A DNA stretch of 64,000 nt from Podospora comata (Eukaryota > Ascomycota > Sordariomycetes > Sordariales > Podosporaceae), in assembly GCA_017354895.1 (NCBI GenBank), contig CP071494.1, positions 4,030,001 to 4,094,000 on the forward strand, read 5' to 3'. This document shows, piece after piece, positions 23,333-33,830 of the stretch; positions within the stretch are counted from its first letter, which is position 1, and the number at the start of each line of letters is the position of its first letter. Both the position numbers and the translations under genes were made by a program. The notes under the pieces are model-generated. The model was not told where the DNA came from, ran no database searches, and worked only from the letters and a program-made list of their open reading frames with translations.

Positions 23333-24772
23333 ATGGGCTTCGAAACAGTATTAGGCCAAGCACCATTCGGTATTCACAGAATCGCAATCATCGGCGCTGG
23401 CCCATGCGGTCTTGCTGCGGCCAAGTATTTGGTGGCCCAAAAAGGCTTTGAAAAGATCGATATCTATGAGCAGCAATCAGAAGTTGGAGGCGTCTGGAAG
23501 TATAGCGCAAAGCCGGCGGAGAACCGTCGTGTGCCCCAAGTGAACCCCGAATGCCCGCCAGACCCCCCTTTGGAGCCTGGAGATGGCAATGACGATAAGG
23601 GACCAGTTTTTCCCTCGCCCATGTACAAACTACTACACACAAACATTCCACGAGGTTTAATGCCTTTTACGGACGTTCCTTTCTCAGATGATCTCCTCAT
23701 CTTCCCCTCTCGCGATGACGTACAGGACTATCTGGTTCAGTACTCCCAGGACATAAGGCACCTCATCAGTTTCTCTACCGAGGTCAAAGATGTTCGTCTG
23801 AGAACAGATGCCAAGGGAAAGGATCAGTGGGACGTGGATGTGTTATCGCTACGAACGGGCGAGCTTACGACCGCAACATATGATGCTGTTGTTGTCGCAT
23901 CTGGTCATTATTCTATCATTTATATCCCCGACATGAAGGGGATATCCGAGTTCAACAGCACACACCCCGATATAATTTCTCACTCCAAATACTACCGCAC
24001 TCCCGAACCATTCAGGAACAAAAAGGTCATCGTGGTGGGCAACGCTGCCTCGGGCTTGGATATTGCCTCGCAAATCAGCCAAGTCTCGCAACAACCATTA
24101 CTCTTGTCGGTGCGGACACCAACCCCAGAGGCCAACCTTGAATGGACCGGGGCCGAGGAAGTCCCAGAAATTGAAGAGTTTCTCGTGGCAGACAGAGCTG
24201 TCCGATTCAGAGAGGGCAGGGTTGAGAAGAACATTGATGCCATCGTCTTCGCAACGGGCTACCTCTACTCCTTCCCCTTTCTCACCTCACTACAACCACC
24301 GTTGGTGACGGATGGGCGTCGAGTCAGGGGGCTCTATAAACATCTCTTTCACATTGAACACCCAACATTGGTGTTCCCAGGACTGCCTATAAAGGTGGTA
24401 CCATTCCCCGTCTCACAAAGCCAAGCAGCCACCTTCTCACGGGTGTGGGCGAACCTGCTGCCCTTACCATCAGTGGATGATATGAAACGTTGGGAGGACG
24501 AGGAAGCTGAAAAGAAAGGTTCCAAGTATCACGTCTGGCCGGTGGGCGCGGATTCAGAGTACATCAACTCGGTCTATGACTGGATCACCGAAGCCGGCAT
24601 TCCAGGCAAGGAGCCACCTCGATGGGACGAGGAGCAGTGCTGGCAGAGAACCATCCACATGAAGGCCAAATTAAGATTTGAATTGGAGGGTCGCAAGGCA
24701 AAGACTCTCAAAGAGCTTGGTTTTGACTATGAGCCGGAGCAGAAAGATGACTCGGGGCCGTTGTTGCTTTGA
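23333..24772 (+). CDS. Flavin-containing monooxygenase (FMO1-like)
   Basis: Single-exon, 479 aa. FMOs use FAD, NADPH and O2 to oxygenate soft nucleophiles; the yeast Fmo1 acts on thiols such as glutathione, but the substrate here is unknown. The FAD Rossmann motif IAIIGAGPCGLAAAKYL is at residues 17-33; the NADPH motif VIVVGNAASGLDIASQI lies near 232; the VFATGYLYSF segment typical of the family is near 305. The FMO fingerprint region (SHSKYYRTPEPF near 215) keeps the conserved His and Tyr. There is no signal peptide or membrane anchor, so a cytosolic enzyme is likely. The start ATG is the first in frame and sits directly before the FAD fold. Confidence 0.9.
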   Translation: MGFETVLGQAPFGIHRIAIIGAGPCGLAAAKYLVAQKGFEKIDIYEQQSEVGGVWKYSAKPAENRRVPQVNPECPPDPPLEPGDGNDDKGPVFPSPMYKLLHTNIPRGLMPFTDVPFSDDLLIFPSRDDVQDYLVQYSQDIRHLISFSTEVKDVRLRTDAKGKDQWDVDVLSLRTGELTTATYDAVVVASGHYSIIYIPDMKGISEFNSTHPDIISHSKYYRTPEPFRNKKVIVVGNAASGLDIASQISQVSQQPLLLSVRTPTPEANLEWTGAEEVPEIEEFLVADRAVRFREGRVEKNIDAIVFATGYLYSFPFLTSLQPPLVTDGRRVRGLYKHLFHIEHPTLVFPGLPIKVVPFPVSQSQAATFSRVWANLLPLPSVDDMKRWEDEEAEKKGSKYHVWPVGADSEYINSVYDWITEAGIPGKEPPRWDEEQCWQRTIHMKAKLRFELEGRKAKTLKELGFDYEPEQKDDSGPLLL

Positions 24773-25332
24773 GACACGGCCCCGCCCCGAATGTCTCACT
24801 CAACACGCCCTTTCTCAAATCTAACCGGTCGCCGATTCAGTGGGACCGGGTCAGACACCGAAGTGCAACGCAAAAGCCGGATGGCGATTCAGAACACCAT
24901 CAAAATAAATATCATCACCATGATCGGTAGATAATAGCCGGAAGTTAAAAAGAGCATTTGGGGGCGGGCTCTGGCATAGATATTCCCCGCCTCTCTCATC
25001 CGACCCCTGCGACCAAACCCCACAGTGAGTTTCCGCCGAAGCGGTAGCCCCGGAGGTGTGCCCGGCAGGGGTTACAACAGCGCGTTGGGGCGCTGGAAGA
25101 GGCGTTCCCGATCCCGAGAAAGGGACAAAGTCGCATCGCATTGCTTGATCTGATGTGGCTAATCGTGGTATATTTGTAAGCATATTATCGATTATTGAAC
25201 CAGACTTGGTTGAATCCTTCGTGCCTTCTCCAATTATCAGTCTCTGATAAGATTTCATCTTGCTCATAGCCGTTCTCATCTTCTCATCTTACTGAACCGG
25301 TAGTTGTTCATCGATCTTGTTGAACTGTTGCA
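24773..25332. other. Intergenic region upstream of the aminotransferase
   Basis: Contains the FMO 3' flank and the aminotransferase promoter. No gene or RNA recognised; minus-strand open frames here lack similarity. Confidence 0.5.
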
Positions 25333-27212
25333 ATGGCGTCGTTGTCTTATCGTGACGATAGCCGTCAAGGTGCTGGCGGTCTAAGTGACGACGATGATAA
25401 GCCACTGCCTCTCGATTTCACCCACCACTACTCTGACACCACTAAAAGCCGGAATGCCAGTAAGATCAAGGCAATCTACAAGTTCTTCCAGATACCTGGC
25501 ATTCTGAACATTGCTGGTGGTATGTATTCTATCATGTCTCCTCTTGTTAATAATCGTGATACTCAACTGCACCGCCAGGTCTCCCCAATGCCCAGTTCTT
25601 CCCCTACGACACCTTGGAGGCACAGGCAGCCAAACCTGAGAGATGGTCTCCTTCATCCGGGTCATCAAACCCTTCAGCACCAAACCACATCACCATCCCC
25701 CATGATGATTCCACTCAGAAGGACCTCCTCCAAAAGATCGACCTAGCCACCGCCCTGCAGTATGGCATGGCCCAAGGCTACCCCCCCCTCCTCGGCTGGA
25801 TCAGACAGTTCACCCGCGACCACCTCCACCCCGGCGTCCCCTACAAAGGTGGCCCCGAAGTAGTCCTCACCTGCGGCTCAACTGACGGGTTTGCCAAAGC
25901 CCTCAACCTCTTCGTCACCCCCTGGAGAACCACCGACCCCATCTCATCCCGTCCCGGCCTTCTCTGCGAAACCTACGTCTACACCAACATCACCAACCAA
26001 GCCACCCCCCTCGGCGTCCAAATGGTGCCCGTCGAAACAGACGAATCCGGGATGGCAGTCTCTGGCCCGGGGGGGTTAGAAGACGTCCTCGCGAACTGGG
26101 ACAGCAGCAAGGGGAAACGCCCTCACTTGATGTATACCGTCACCCTAGGCCACAACCCAACCGGTATCCTCCTCTCGGTCGAGCGCAAGAAGGAAATCTA
26201 CGCCATCTGCAGCAAATATGACGTGATAATCATCGAGGATGAGCCCTACTGGTACCTCCAATTCCCCGAAGCGAGCTCTCTCGAGGCCGAATCCCGTGGC
26301 CTGCCTCCCCCTTCTCGCTCCTCCCCTTCCACAGTCACCACTCCATCCTCCGGCTTCCCTTTCCTCGACTCCCTAACCCCATCCTTCACCCCCCTCGACA
26401 CCGACGGCCGTGTCGTCCGCCTAGACACCTTCTCAAAAACAGTAGCCCCAGGCTGCCGTCTGGGCTGGATAACCGCCCAACCCGCCCTCATCGAGCGATT
26501 CGAACGAATAACCGAAGCGACTACCCAACAACCCTCCGGCTTCGTCCAAGCTCTAATCTCCAAACTGTTGATCTCCCCCCCTCCCACCCCCTCCCCCACC
26601 CCATCCTTCTCCCTCTTCTCCCACCGCCCCCCCCCCTCCCAACCATCAGGCTGGCAACCGTCCGGCTTCGTAACCTGGCTCTCCGGCCTCCGCACCCGCT
26701 ACCAGACCCGCATGGCAAGAATGTGCACCGTCCTCGACTCCGGCTCCGTCCTCATCACCACCCCCCCAACCCGTTCCCACTCATGGGCCGTGGTGAAAAA
26801 AGTAAAGTTGTACGACTTTTCGTGGCCGAGAGCGGGCATGTTCATCTGGTTGAGGATGCACTTCTTTTCACATCCTTTGTTCCCTGTTTTCAAGTCTGCC
26901 TTGTCAATCGCGTTGATGGTCTGGCTTACGGGGGGGGACTACAAGGTCTTGGTCACGACGGGGGCAATCTTTGCTGCGAATGACGAGATCAAGGAGAGGG
27001 AAGGTTGGGAGTACTTTAGGCTTTGTTTTGCTGCCGAGGAGGAGGAGAATGTCGAGTTGGCTGCCGAGAGGTTTGTGGAGGGGGTGAAGGCGTTTTGGGA
27101 GGTGAGGGATCATGAGGTTATCAAGAAGCTGCTGGAGGAGGTGAAGAGTGACGACGAGGTGGTTGGGGAGCAAGAGGGGTTGGTGAATCTGGCTGGGTTC
27201 ATGGGGTGTTAA
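25333..27212 (+). CDS. ARO8: Aromatic amino-acid aminotransferase (ARO8-like, PLP fold type I)
   Basis: Transfers the amino group between aromatic (or 2-aminoadipate/kynurenine-type) amino acids and 2-oxo acids. Exons 25333-25519 and 25579-27212 (59-nt intron, GTATGT/CCAG) give about 606 aa, somewhat above the ~500 usual for the family because of Pro/Ser-rich insertions near residues 300-325 and 415-440. Family features: LDFTHHYSDTTKSRNASKIK and NIAGGLPNAQFFPYDT at the N-terminus, GSTDGFAKALNLF, LGHNPTGILLSVERK, IIEDEPYWYLQF, and the PLP lysine in DTFSKTVAPGCRLGW. The intron junction falls inside the conserved AGGLPN motif, which confirms it. It converges on LTV1 with only 91 bp between stop codons. 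Confidence 0.92.
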
Positions 27213-27303
27213 AGATACCAGGGATAGATGTTGGGGAGGCAATGTAACAATGGTATCGAATTTTTATGTAAAAGAAATACTTCCTGGTCTGATAGGACAG
27301 ACT

Positions 27304-28687
27304 CTATGGTTTCTTCTCTTCCGCTTTCTTTTCTTCACCTCTGCCCCCAGTCCTATACTTGGCCGGAATTATCGGCGGCCCCAACGCCTTCCTGATCTCG
27401 TCAAACTCGGCCACTCCATTCTTCCACTTGCCCTTCTTGACTCTGTTCTTCCCCCGCACGTCATACTCACCCAAAAACTCATCCAGCATGCTGTCAAAGT
27501 CTTGCCTGGTGGTCCCCTGGACAGTCGACATGGTGGACACGGCCGACACAGACGCCAAGTCGTCCTCGTCATAGTTGTACTCCTCCTCGAGCTTCTCAAA
27601 CCTTCTATCCAAGATGTTGAGCTGCTCTGTCCGGTATATCGACGAAGAAGTCATCGAGTAGGTCGACGGGTTCGTCAACGCGCCCTTCCTCTTCTTTTGC
27701 CTCCCGCCATTGGTAGTGGTGGTCCAAATCGACGACTGAATCTCCGACGGCGTAGCCCCCCACCCAACCGCCTTCTTTTTCGGGGCCGCGGCACCAGACT
27801 TCTGATCATCCTTAAACTTCTTAAACTCTCCCATCCAGTCATCCGACGGTCCTTCTTGATCACCTTCCCTGGAAGTATCAACCAGCTCCGGCACCTGATC
27901 CTCCTCTTGACTCCGCTGCTGCTTCTTCTGCGCCGGCCCAGCCTTGACCGTACAATCCGACTCCCACCCCTCATCCTCATCCTCCTCCCAAACATCCCTC
28001 AACTCATCCAGCTCCTCCGCATCACCCTCCACCAGCCCCTTCAGCACATTCTCCCCCCCTTCCTCATCCACATACGCCTCATCCTCCAACGCCTCCAAAA
28101 CCTCCCTCAACCTCGGGTCCATATCCGGCTGAAACCCCGCAATAGAATCAGGAACATCCTGCTGAGCCTGATACGTCAACCTCTGCAAATTCTTGCTCGG
28201 CAATATCTCCTCATCCAACAACCCCTCGCTCTTGTGCTCCAAGTCCATCTTTGCCAGCGCCTCCGACAAGTTCATCTTTTGTTTTCCCTTGGACTTTTGC
28301 AAGGAGGGCGCCTCGACAAAGACGGCCTCCCCGGCGCCGGTGCCGAGGTCGCGGAGGTGCTGCATGTAGTCGTACTCGGTGTCATCGTAGTAGACGCCGT
28401 AGTTGGCGGCCTCGCCCTCGTTGTCGCGGATCGAGGCGGCGTCGGAGCCGAGTTCCGAGGCGAGGTCGCTTAGGCCTTTGGATTTTGAATTTTTGGAGGG
28501 CGCGCTGGGGGCGAGGACCATGGAGGGGGCTGTGTCATCGTGGATGAGGGGGTCGTTCTGGGGGCGGTAGACGAGGGTGAAGTGGGTGGCTGTTTTTTTG
28601 TCGCTGTTCAGATGTGAGTATGACTTCGAGGTGAGGGGAGGTTGTTATCTGAGGGGAGTAGACTTACATCCACTTTCCTTTGCCCAT
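27304..28687 (-). CDS. LTV1: 40S ribosomal subunit maturation and export factor LTV1
   Basis: Ltv1 binds pre-40S particles with Rps3 and Enp1, assists nuclear export, and is released by casein-kinase phosphorylation in the cytoplasm. Exons 28687-28668 and 28603-27304 (64-nt intron, GTAAGT donor, GAACAG acceptor) give about 439 aa (yeast about 463). The 20-bp first coding exon supplies MGKGKW and splices in phase to [20 protein letters not shown], the conserved N-terminus of the family. Other family signs are [16 protein letters not shown], the acidic centre, and [18 protein letters not shown] with [11 protein letters not shown] near the C-terminus. The tail is basic (Lys-rich), as in other Ltv1 proteins. 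It is divergent to LSG1. Confidence 0.94.
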
Positions 28688-29390
28688 TTTTGGCTGGTTT
28701 GGTCAAGCAGTTGCGCTTGACGGACAGAGGTTGGTTTGGTTAGGGGCAAGTTCTCGACGTTCAGTTGATGGATGAGGGCAGGAAATGGAATTCTCGAATC
28801 AAGAGCCCAAAAAAGCTGTCAAGGTGGAATTTGGTATCAGAGTGCAGCACCACCACCACCCCAAACCATGCACGCGGCAGAGCAAAAGGAAAATTTTGGT
28901 GGGGTAGAATACGTTTATCTTATCAAAGATTTTGCGGGAGGGGTACTTTTGAGCCAACACTTGTTCATAGAGACTATTCACTGCATCGAGCCTGAAGAGC
29001 AACACCAAGCTGGAATTGCTTGAATTAACTGCTGGATGTGATATAACAATGACTTTAGAGAAGAATTCATCCCTCAAAAAGTGCCCAGAGAGCTTTACGT
29101 AACCCGAAACCGGCCAGAGACCGCCACACACAGTCATACTTATGATAGGCACTAGGTACCCCAGCACCATCTCTGTCCGTCGGCGCAAATTTGCCCCTCC
29201 ATTTATCAGCAATTCCATCAATAAACCACCACCCCGCCCAACTTTGCGACGGACGTTGTGGCTTGTTCAACTTACATCACATCCCCCCCCAATTTCAGCA
29301 CCTATAGCTACGATATCCCGATCGTAGCGTGCTAGTAACACCAACCGAAAAAAACCACACATAGGCAACACCCCGCGGAAAACCGCAATC
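28688..29390. promoter_or_regulatory. Shared divergent promoter region of LTV1 and LSG1
   Basis: A 703-bp region separates the two starts. It includes AAAATTTT at 28890-28897, similar to the RRPE element of ribosome-biogenesis promoters in yeast, but a single short AT match is weak evidence. No gene seen. Confidence 0.55.
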
Positions 29391-31433
29391 ATGGTCCTCG
29401 CCAAATCCAAAAAGTCGGTCGGTCTCGGCAACTCGCTGATGAACGACCGCTTCGGCAAGGGCAAAGGCTCCGACCGCAAGAGAGCCTCGGCCGTAACCCG
29501 TATCGACCATGCCACCGGCCAGGAATACATCACCAACGACAGGCAGGAAGCCTCCTGGGTCAAGATGCGCTCCATCACCGAGCAGGGCGCCCTCGACGAG
29601 TTCCTCGCCACCGCCGAACTGGCCGGCACCGATTTCACCGCCGAGAAGATGAGCAGCGTCAAGATCATCCACACGGATCAAAAGAACCCCTATCTCTTGT
29701 CCGCCGCCGAGGAGAGGGTCATTGTCGGGAAACAAAACCAGAACAAGGGCAAATTGACGGTTCCCAGAAGGCCAAAGTGGGATTCTACCACGACCAGGGA
29801 GCAGCTTGACAGGCTGGAAAAGGAGGCCTTTTTGGACTGGAGAAGAGGGCTGGCCGAGCTGGAGGAGACCAAGGACTTGCTCATGACACCGTTTGAGAGA
29901 AACTTGGAGGTGTGGAGGCAGCTCTGGAGAGTTATCGAGCGCTCTGATGTTGTTGTTCAGATTGTTGATGCCAGAAACCCGTTGATGTTCCGTTCTGAGG
30001 ATTTGGAGAACTATGTCAAGGAGGTGGACCCCAAGAAGCACAACCTGCTGCTTATCAACAAAGCCGATATGATGACGTATAGGCAGAGAAAGATGTGGGC
30101 TGATTACCTCAAGGGTCAAAAGATTGCCTACAGGTTCTTCTCTGCTCATCTGGCCAAGGAGGCGCTCGAGGCTGTGGAGGAGGAGTCTGAGTCTGAGGAG
30201 GAGCCTACCGTTGCTTCTTCTAGCAAGAAGCCGGCTGCTGAGGTGAAGGAGGAGACTCGGGAGGAGGAGGAGGAGGAGGAGGAGGAGGAGGAGGAGGAGG
30301 AGGAGGAGGAGGAGGAGGCTGAGGAGGCCGAGACCCAAGAAGAGCAGGAGGATGAGGATACCAGAATTCTGACGGTGGACGAGTTGGAGGATATTCTTTT
30401 GGAGCTTGAGCCGGCGAATACAGGTAAGCTACTGACCTAAATTTTGAACATCTCGATACGAAGCTAACCATAATCATCAGACCCTGGTCACAAATTCACA
30501 GTCGGTTTGGTCGGTTACCCCAACGTCGGTAAATCGTCCACAATCAACGCTCTTGTTGGTGCCAACAAGGTGTCAGTTTCGTCCACCCCCGGTAAAACGA
30601 AACATTTCCAGACCATTCACTTGAGTGAAAAGGTTTTGTTGTGCGATTGCCCCGGTCTCGTGTTCCCCAACTTTGCCAACACCAAGGCAGAGCTTGTCTG
30701 CAACGGTGTCTTGCCGATTGATCAGCTCCGCGAGTACACTGGTCCCTCCACTCTCGTGGCTACCAGAATCCCCAAGCCTTTTCTGGAGGCCATCTACGGT
30801 ATCCAGATTTACACCCGCCCTCTCGAGGAAGGCGGCAATGGCATTCCTACTGGCGAGGAATTGCTCAGAGCGTATGCCCGTCACAGAGGTTTCATGACAC
30901 AGGGTCTCGGTCAACCCGATGCCTCCAGGGCAGCGAGATATGTCCTCAAGGATTATGTCGCTGGCAAGCTCCTCTACTGCAACCCGCCACCAGACAGTGT
31001 CGATGGTGCCGAGTTCAATCGCGAGCTCTACGACATTGCCCATCTGCCCGAGAAGAGAAGAGCTGCCCTGCAACAAGCACTGGACGAGATGACCATCGAT
31101 GGTAGTGCAGCTGATGATGCTTCGGTTCTGACCGACTTCATCCCCCTTCCTCAGGGGCAAAAATCGCAAACACTGGACAAGGCTTTCTTCAAGAGCGGTG
31201 CGAACAACACTGGCAACTTCACCAGACCGTTCCAGTACAAGTACACGGAGCAGGGCAAGCAGGTTATGGAGGGCAAGAACTTGTCCGGGAGGAAACTGAG
31301 GGCTATGATTGCTCTCGAGAAGGGAATCGACCCCAAGGATGTGCAGATGACGACGGGGAAGAAGCATTATAAGGGGTCTATGAAGGGGAGAGGCAAGCAC
31401 AGACGCAACAACGCGGATGATGATGAGCCATGA
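29391..31433 (+). CDS. LSG1: Large-subunit GTPase LSG1 (cytoplasmic 60S maturation)
   Basis: Circularly permuted GTPase that drives release of Nmd3 from cytoplasmic pre-60S subunits. Exons 29391-30423 and 30481-31433 (57-nt intron, GTAAGC, GCTAAC branch, ATCAG) give about 661 aa (yeast about 640). The permuted G-motif order is visible: G4 NKAD near residue 223, then G1 GYPNVGKSS near 354, G2-region STPGKTKHFQT, and G3 DCPGLVFP. An acidic insert between G4 and G1 contains 19 consecutive Glu (GAG codons, 30261-30317). The N-terminus (MVLAKSKKSVGLGNSLMNDR) and the basic C-terminus with KGSMKGRGKHRR are typical. LTV1, its 40S counterpart, is divergent upstream. Confidence 0.95.
30261..30317 (+). 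repeat. (GAG)19 in-frame trinucleotide repeat in LSG1
   Basis: Nineteen perfect GAG codons encode a poly-Glu tract in the acidic insert between the G4 and G1 motifs of LSG1. Other fungal Lsg1 proteins also carry an acidic insert here, but length varies. Confidence 0.95.
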
Positions 31434-31747
31434 ATGTTTTTTTTCTCTGGTTGAAACTTGGGAAATGGGTTTGATATCATTAGAATCATTACTTTTGGCG
31501 TTATAAAAAGTCTCAATGGATTATTTCCGTGATGTTCACTTCGTACTTGTAGTTGCTCGTAATGTGAATAAATGCATATCCAACCCTAACCCGCCCCTCA
31601 AAATGGTCTGTGCCACGGGGGCTCCAGAAAATTTCCAACTGCAACCTTGAGAGCCGTCTCAGAGCTTTTGGGCCGAGCGAGCTCCGGGCAAACCACTCCG
31701 ATCAATCTCGAATTTCCGTCGCCCGCCGCCCGATCCCTTTCGAAGCC
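31434..31747 (+). promoter_or_regulatory. MRPL7 promoter region with telomere-repeat-like box
   Basis: This 314-bp stretch holds the LSG1 3' end and the MRPL7 promoter. AACCCTAACCCGCC occurs at 31582-31595, 152 bp before the MRPL7 start. AACCCTAA boxes are bound by Tbf1/TRF-like Myb proteins in several eukaryotes, including at ribosomal protein genes. Confidence 0.5.
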
Positions 31748-32893
31748 ATGGCGAGCGTCCGCGCCCTGTCCCGACCGACCCGGGGTGTTTCCCTGTCTCA
31801 AATATCCCGGCAGACCTGTTCCAGACGATGGGCTTCTTCAGCCGCCGCCGAGGCGCCTTTTGAGGACCTCGAGGACTCGGCTTTGGGGGCGCCGCCATTG
31901 AGCGAGGAGGAGAAGAAGACGTTTAGACCTTGGAAGAGGCAAGCAGACAGGAAGTTTGCTTTGCCAAGTGGGAGGTTTGTTTTAACCCCCTACATGGCAA
32001 CAATATATTGACCTTTTGACACGACAGATACAACTACCACGCCCCCAAATATGACCGCGGTCCCCTCCACCCGGTCCAACCCCTCCCCTCCTCGGAGCCC
32101 ACAGCCCGCGACTTCGTCCCCGGCCCCTTCAACCTCCCCCGCCTACGACAGACGTACCTCTCCACCGTCGCCTCCGACATCATGACGCTAACCTACAACC
32201 ACATACCCCCCGGAACACCAAAGAAGGAAACACCCCAACGTCTTCGTGAATGGGATGATTCCTCCCCCTACCACGCCAACCGCTCCCTCCGCGCCCCCCG
32301 CGGCGCGCCGGTGTTGCCGCTGCTGGAGAGGGATGTCAACTTTACGAATATACCCGAGATCAAGGAAATCACCCTCGCGGCGTACGTCCCTGCCGCGCTG
32401 CAGGACATGGACAATCTGCTTGTTGCCCGCGCGGCGCTGCTTGCTATTACGGGGGTGCTGCCCGAGATGACAAAGACACGGACTAATGTCCAGCAGTGGA
32501 AGATTCGGGCGGGGGAGTTTGCGGGGTGCAAGGTTACTGTTAGGGGGAATGAGGCGTATGAGTTTTTTGATCGGTGTGTGAACTTGGTGTTTCCGAGGAT
32601 TAAGGACTGGAGGGGGATTGAGGCTACGACGGGCGACAGCTCGGGGAATTTGGCGTGGGGGTTTACGCCCGAGGAGCTGAAGCTGTTTCCGGAGATGGAG
32701 GTCAATTTGGGGATGTATCCGCCCAAGGTATGTACTCGGGTCTCAATTTATGATGAAGGGGTTGTGCTGACAAGAAAAATAGATGGTGCCTGGTTGCAGA
32801 GTGTACGTCAAGACTACGGCCACGTCGGATAGGCAGGCTAGGTTGCTGCTTCAGGCTATGGGGTTGCCGTTTTTTGGTGAGGTGAAGAATTAA
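31748..32893 (+). CDS. MRPL7: Mitochondrial large-subunit ribosomal protein uL5m (MRPL7)
   Basis: Component of the mitochondrial ribosome central protuberance, homologous to bacterial L5. Exons 31748-31974, 32028-32727 and 32783-32893 (introns of 53 and 55 nt) give about 345 aa (yeast about 292). Intron 1 uses a GTTTGT donor. The N-terminus is a mitochondrial presequence (RALSRPTRG...SRRWASSAAA). The L5 core follows: LTYNHIPPGT, NFTNIPEIKEITLAAYVPAA, ITGVLPEMTKTRTNVQQWKI, GCKVTVRGNEAYEFFDRCVN and WGFTPEELKLFPEMEVNLG, ending with MVPGCRVYVKTTATSD and GLPFFGEVKN. Both introns sit between conserved blocks and restore frame. Confidence 0.93.
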
Positions 32894-33152
32894 AGGGGGC
32901 AGAGAGGGAGAGGAAGAACTTGTACAAATACCAGTAAAAAAGTGTATAAATGTAACAACACATAGACAACCGGCAAGGTTTCTGAATCAAGAGTTTTGTT
33001 CATGTCAAGTGAGCAAAAAACCACACGTCATTGAATCTGCCCGTCTTACCATGTCTATATTCACACGAACCCCTTCCCACCCAAAAACCCATTTTGAACC
33101 CCTCCCAAAAACGCCGTGTAATGCAAAATCATTTTTGTTGATCCCCCTTCCT

Positions 33153-33830
33153 TTAAGCCTTGTTACTCGTCCTCTTGACCCGCTCCTTCAACCCCTCCAT
33201 AACCCTATCAACCCCATCCATATCCGTCGCATCCCCCACCTTTTGTTCCGCTTCATGATGACCCCCCTTGACCAGCTCCTCATGACAAACATCCAACGCA
33301 GGCTGGTAATTCCTCACCGCCGAACTCAACGCATAAACAGCCTTCCTCCTCACCCCTTCCTGTTCGTCCTCTGCCAGGATCATCTCCACCAACCTCGGCA
33401 ACCCCCCCATCGCCAACAATCTCTCTTGTGACTTGATATTGTTTTGGACAGCGGTGCCGACGCACCAGGCGGCGTACTTTCTGATTTCGGGCTCCGAGTG
33501 GGAGAGGAGGGCGAGGAGGGGGGTCCAGAGGGAGAGGTTGGAGAGGTTGTTTGCGTTGTCGAGGGACTCGATGAGCTGCTCGAAGTTGTCGAAGGCGATG
33601 AGCTTGTTTTCGAGGGTGGTGGTCGGGTCGTGGAGGACTTCCATTGCTGCTTTCATCAGGTCTGCGTCTGAGGGGCCGCCCATGAGGGCGGAGAGGATTT
33701 CGGGGTTGAGGTCGCTGCGGGGGGCCGGTTGGGAAGGGGGGGGGGAAGGGGCGGAGGGGTCGGCGGAGGGATTGGAGACGGCGGAGTGCTCGATTCCCCA
33801 TTTGAGGAGGTTGGTGAGGTTTTTATCCAT
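33153..33830 (-). CDS. FES1: Hsp70 nucleotide exchange factor FES1 (HspBP1 family)
   Basis: Cytosolic armadillo-repeat protein that accelerates ADP release from Hsp70 and feeds misfolded proteins to degradation. A single exon encodes 225 aa, shorter than yeast Fes1 (about 290) but usual for filamentous fungi. The N-terminus LTNLLKWGIEHSAVSN is the family signature; a Pro/Ser linker follows, then arm-type repeats with DNFEQLIESLDNANNLSNLS, IRKYAAWCVGTAVQNNIKSQ and RRKAVYALSSAVRNYQPAL. A perfect five-unit heat-shock element lies 275 bp upstream of the start, consistent with the known heat induction of FES1. It converges on MRPL7. Confidence 0.94.
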   Translation of the reverse strand: MDKNLTNLLKWGIEHSAVSNPSADPSAPSPPPSQPAPRSDLNPEILSALMGGPSDADLMKAAMEVLHDPTTTLENKLIAFDNFEQLIESLDNANNLSNLSLWTPLLALLSHSEPEIRKYAAWCVGTAVQNNIKSQERLLAMGGLPRLVEMILAEDEQEGVRRKAVYALSSAVRNYQPALDVCHEELVKGGHHEAEQKVGDATDMDGVDRVMEGLKERVKRTSNKA

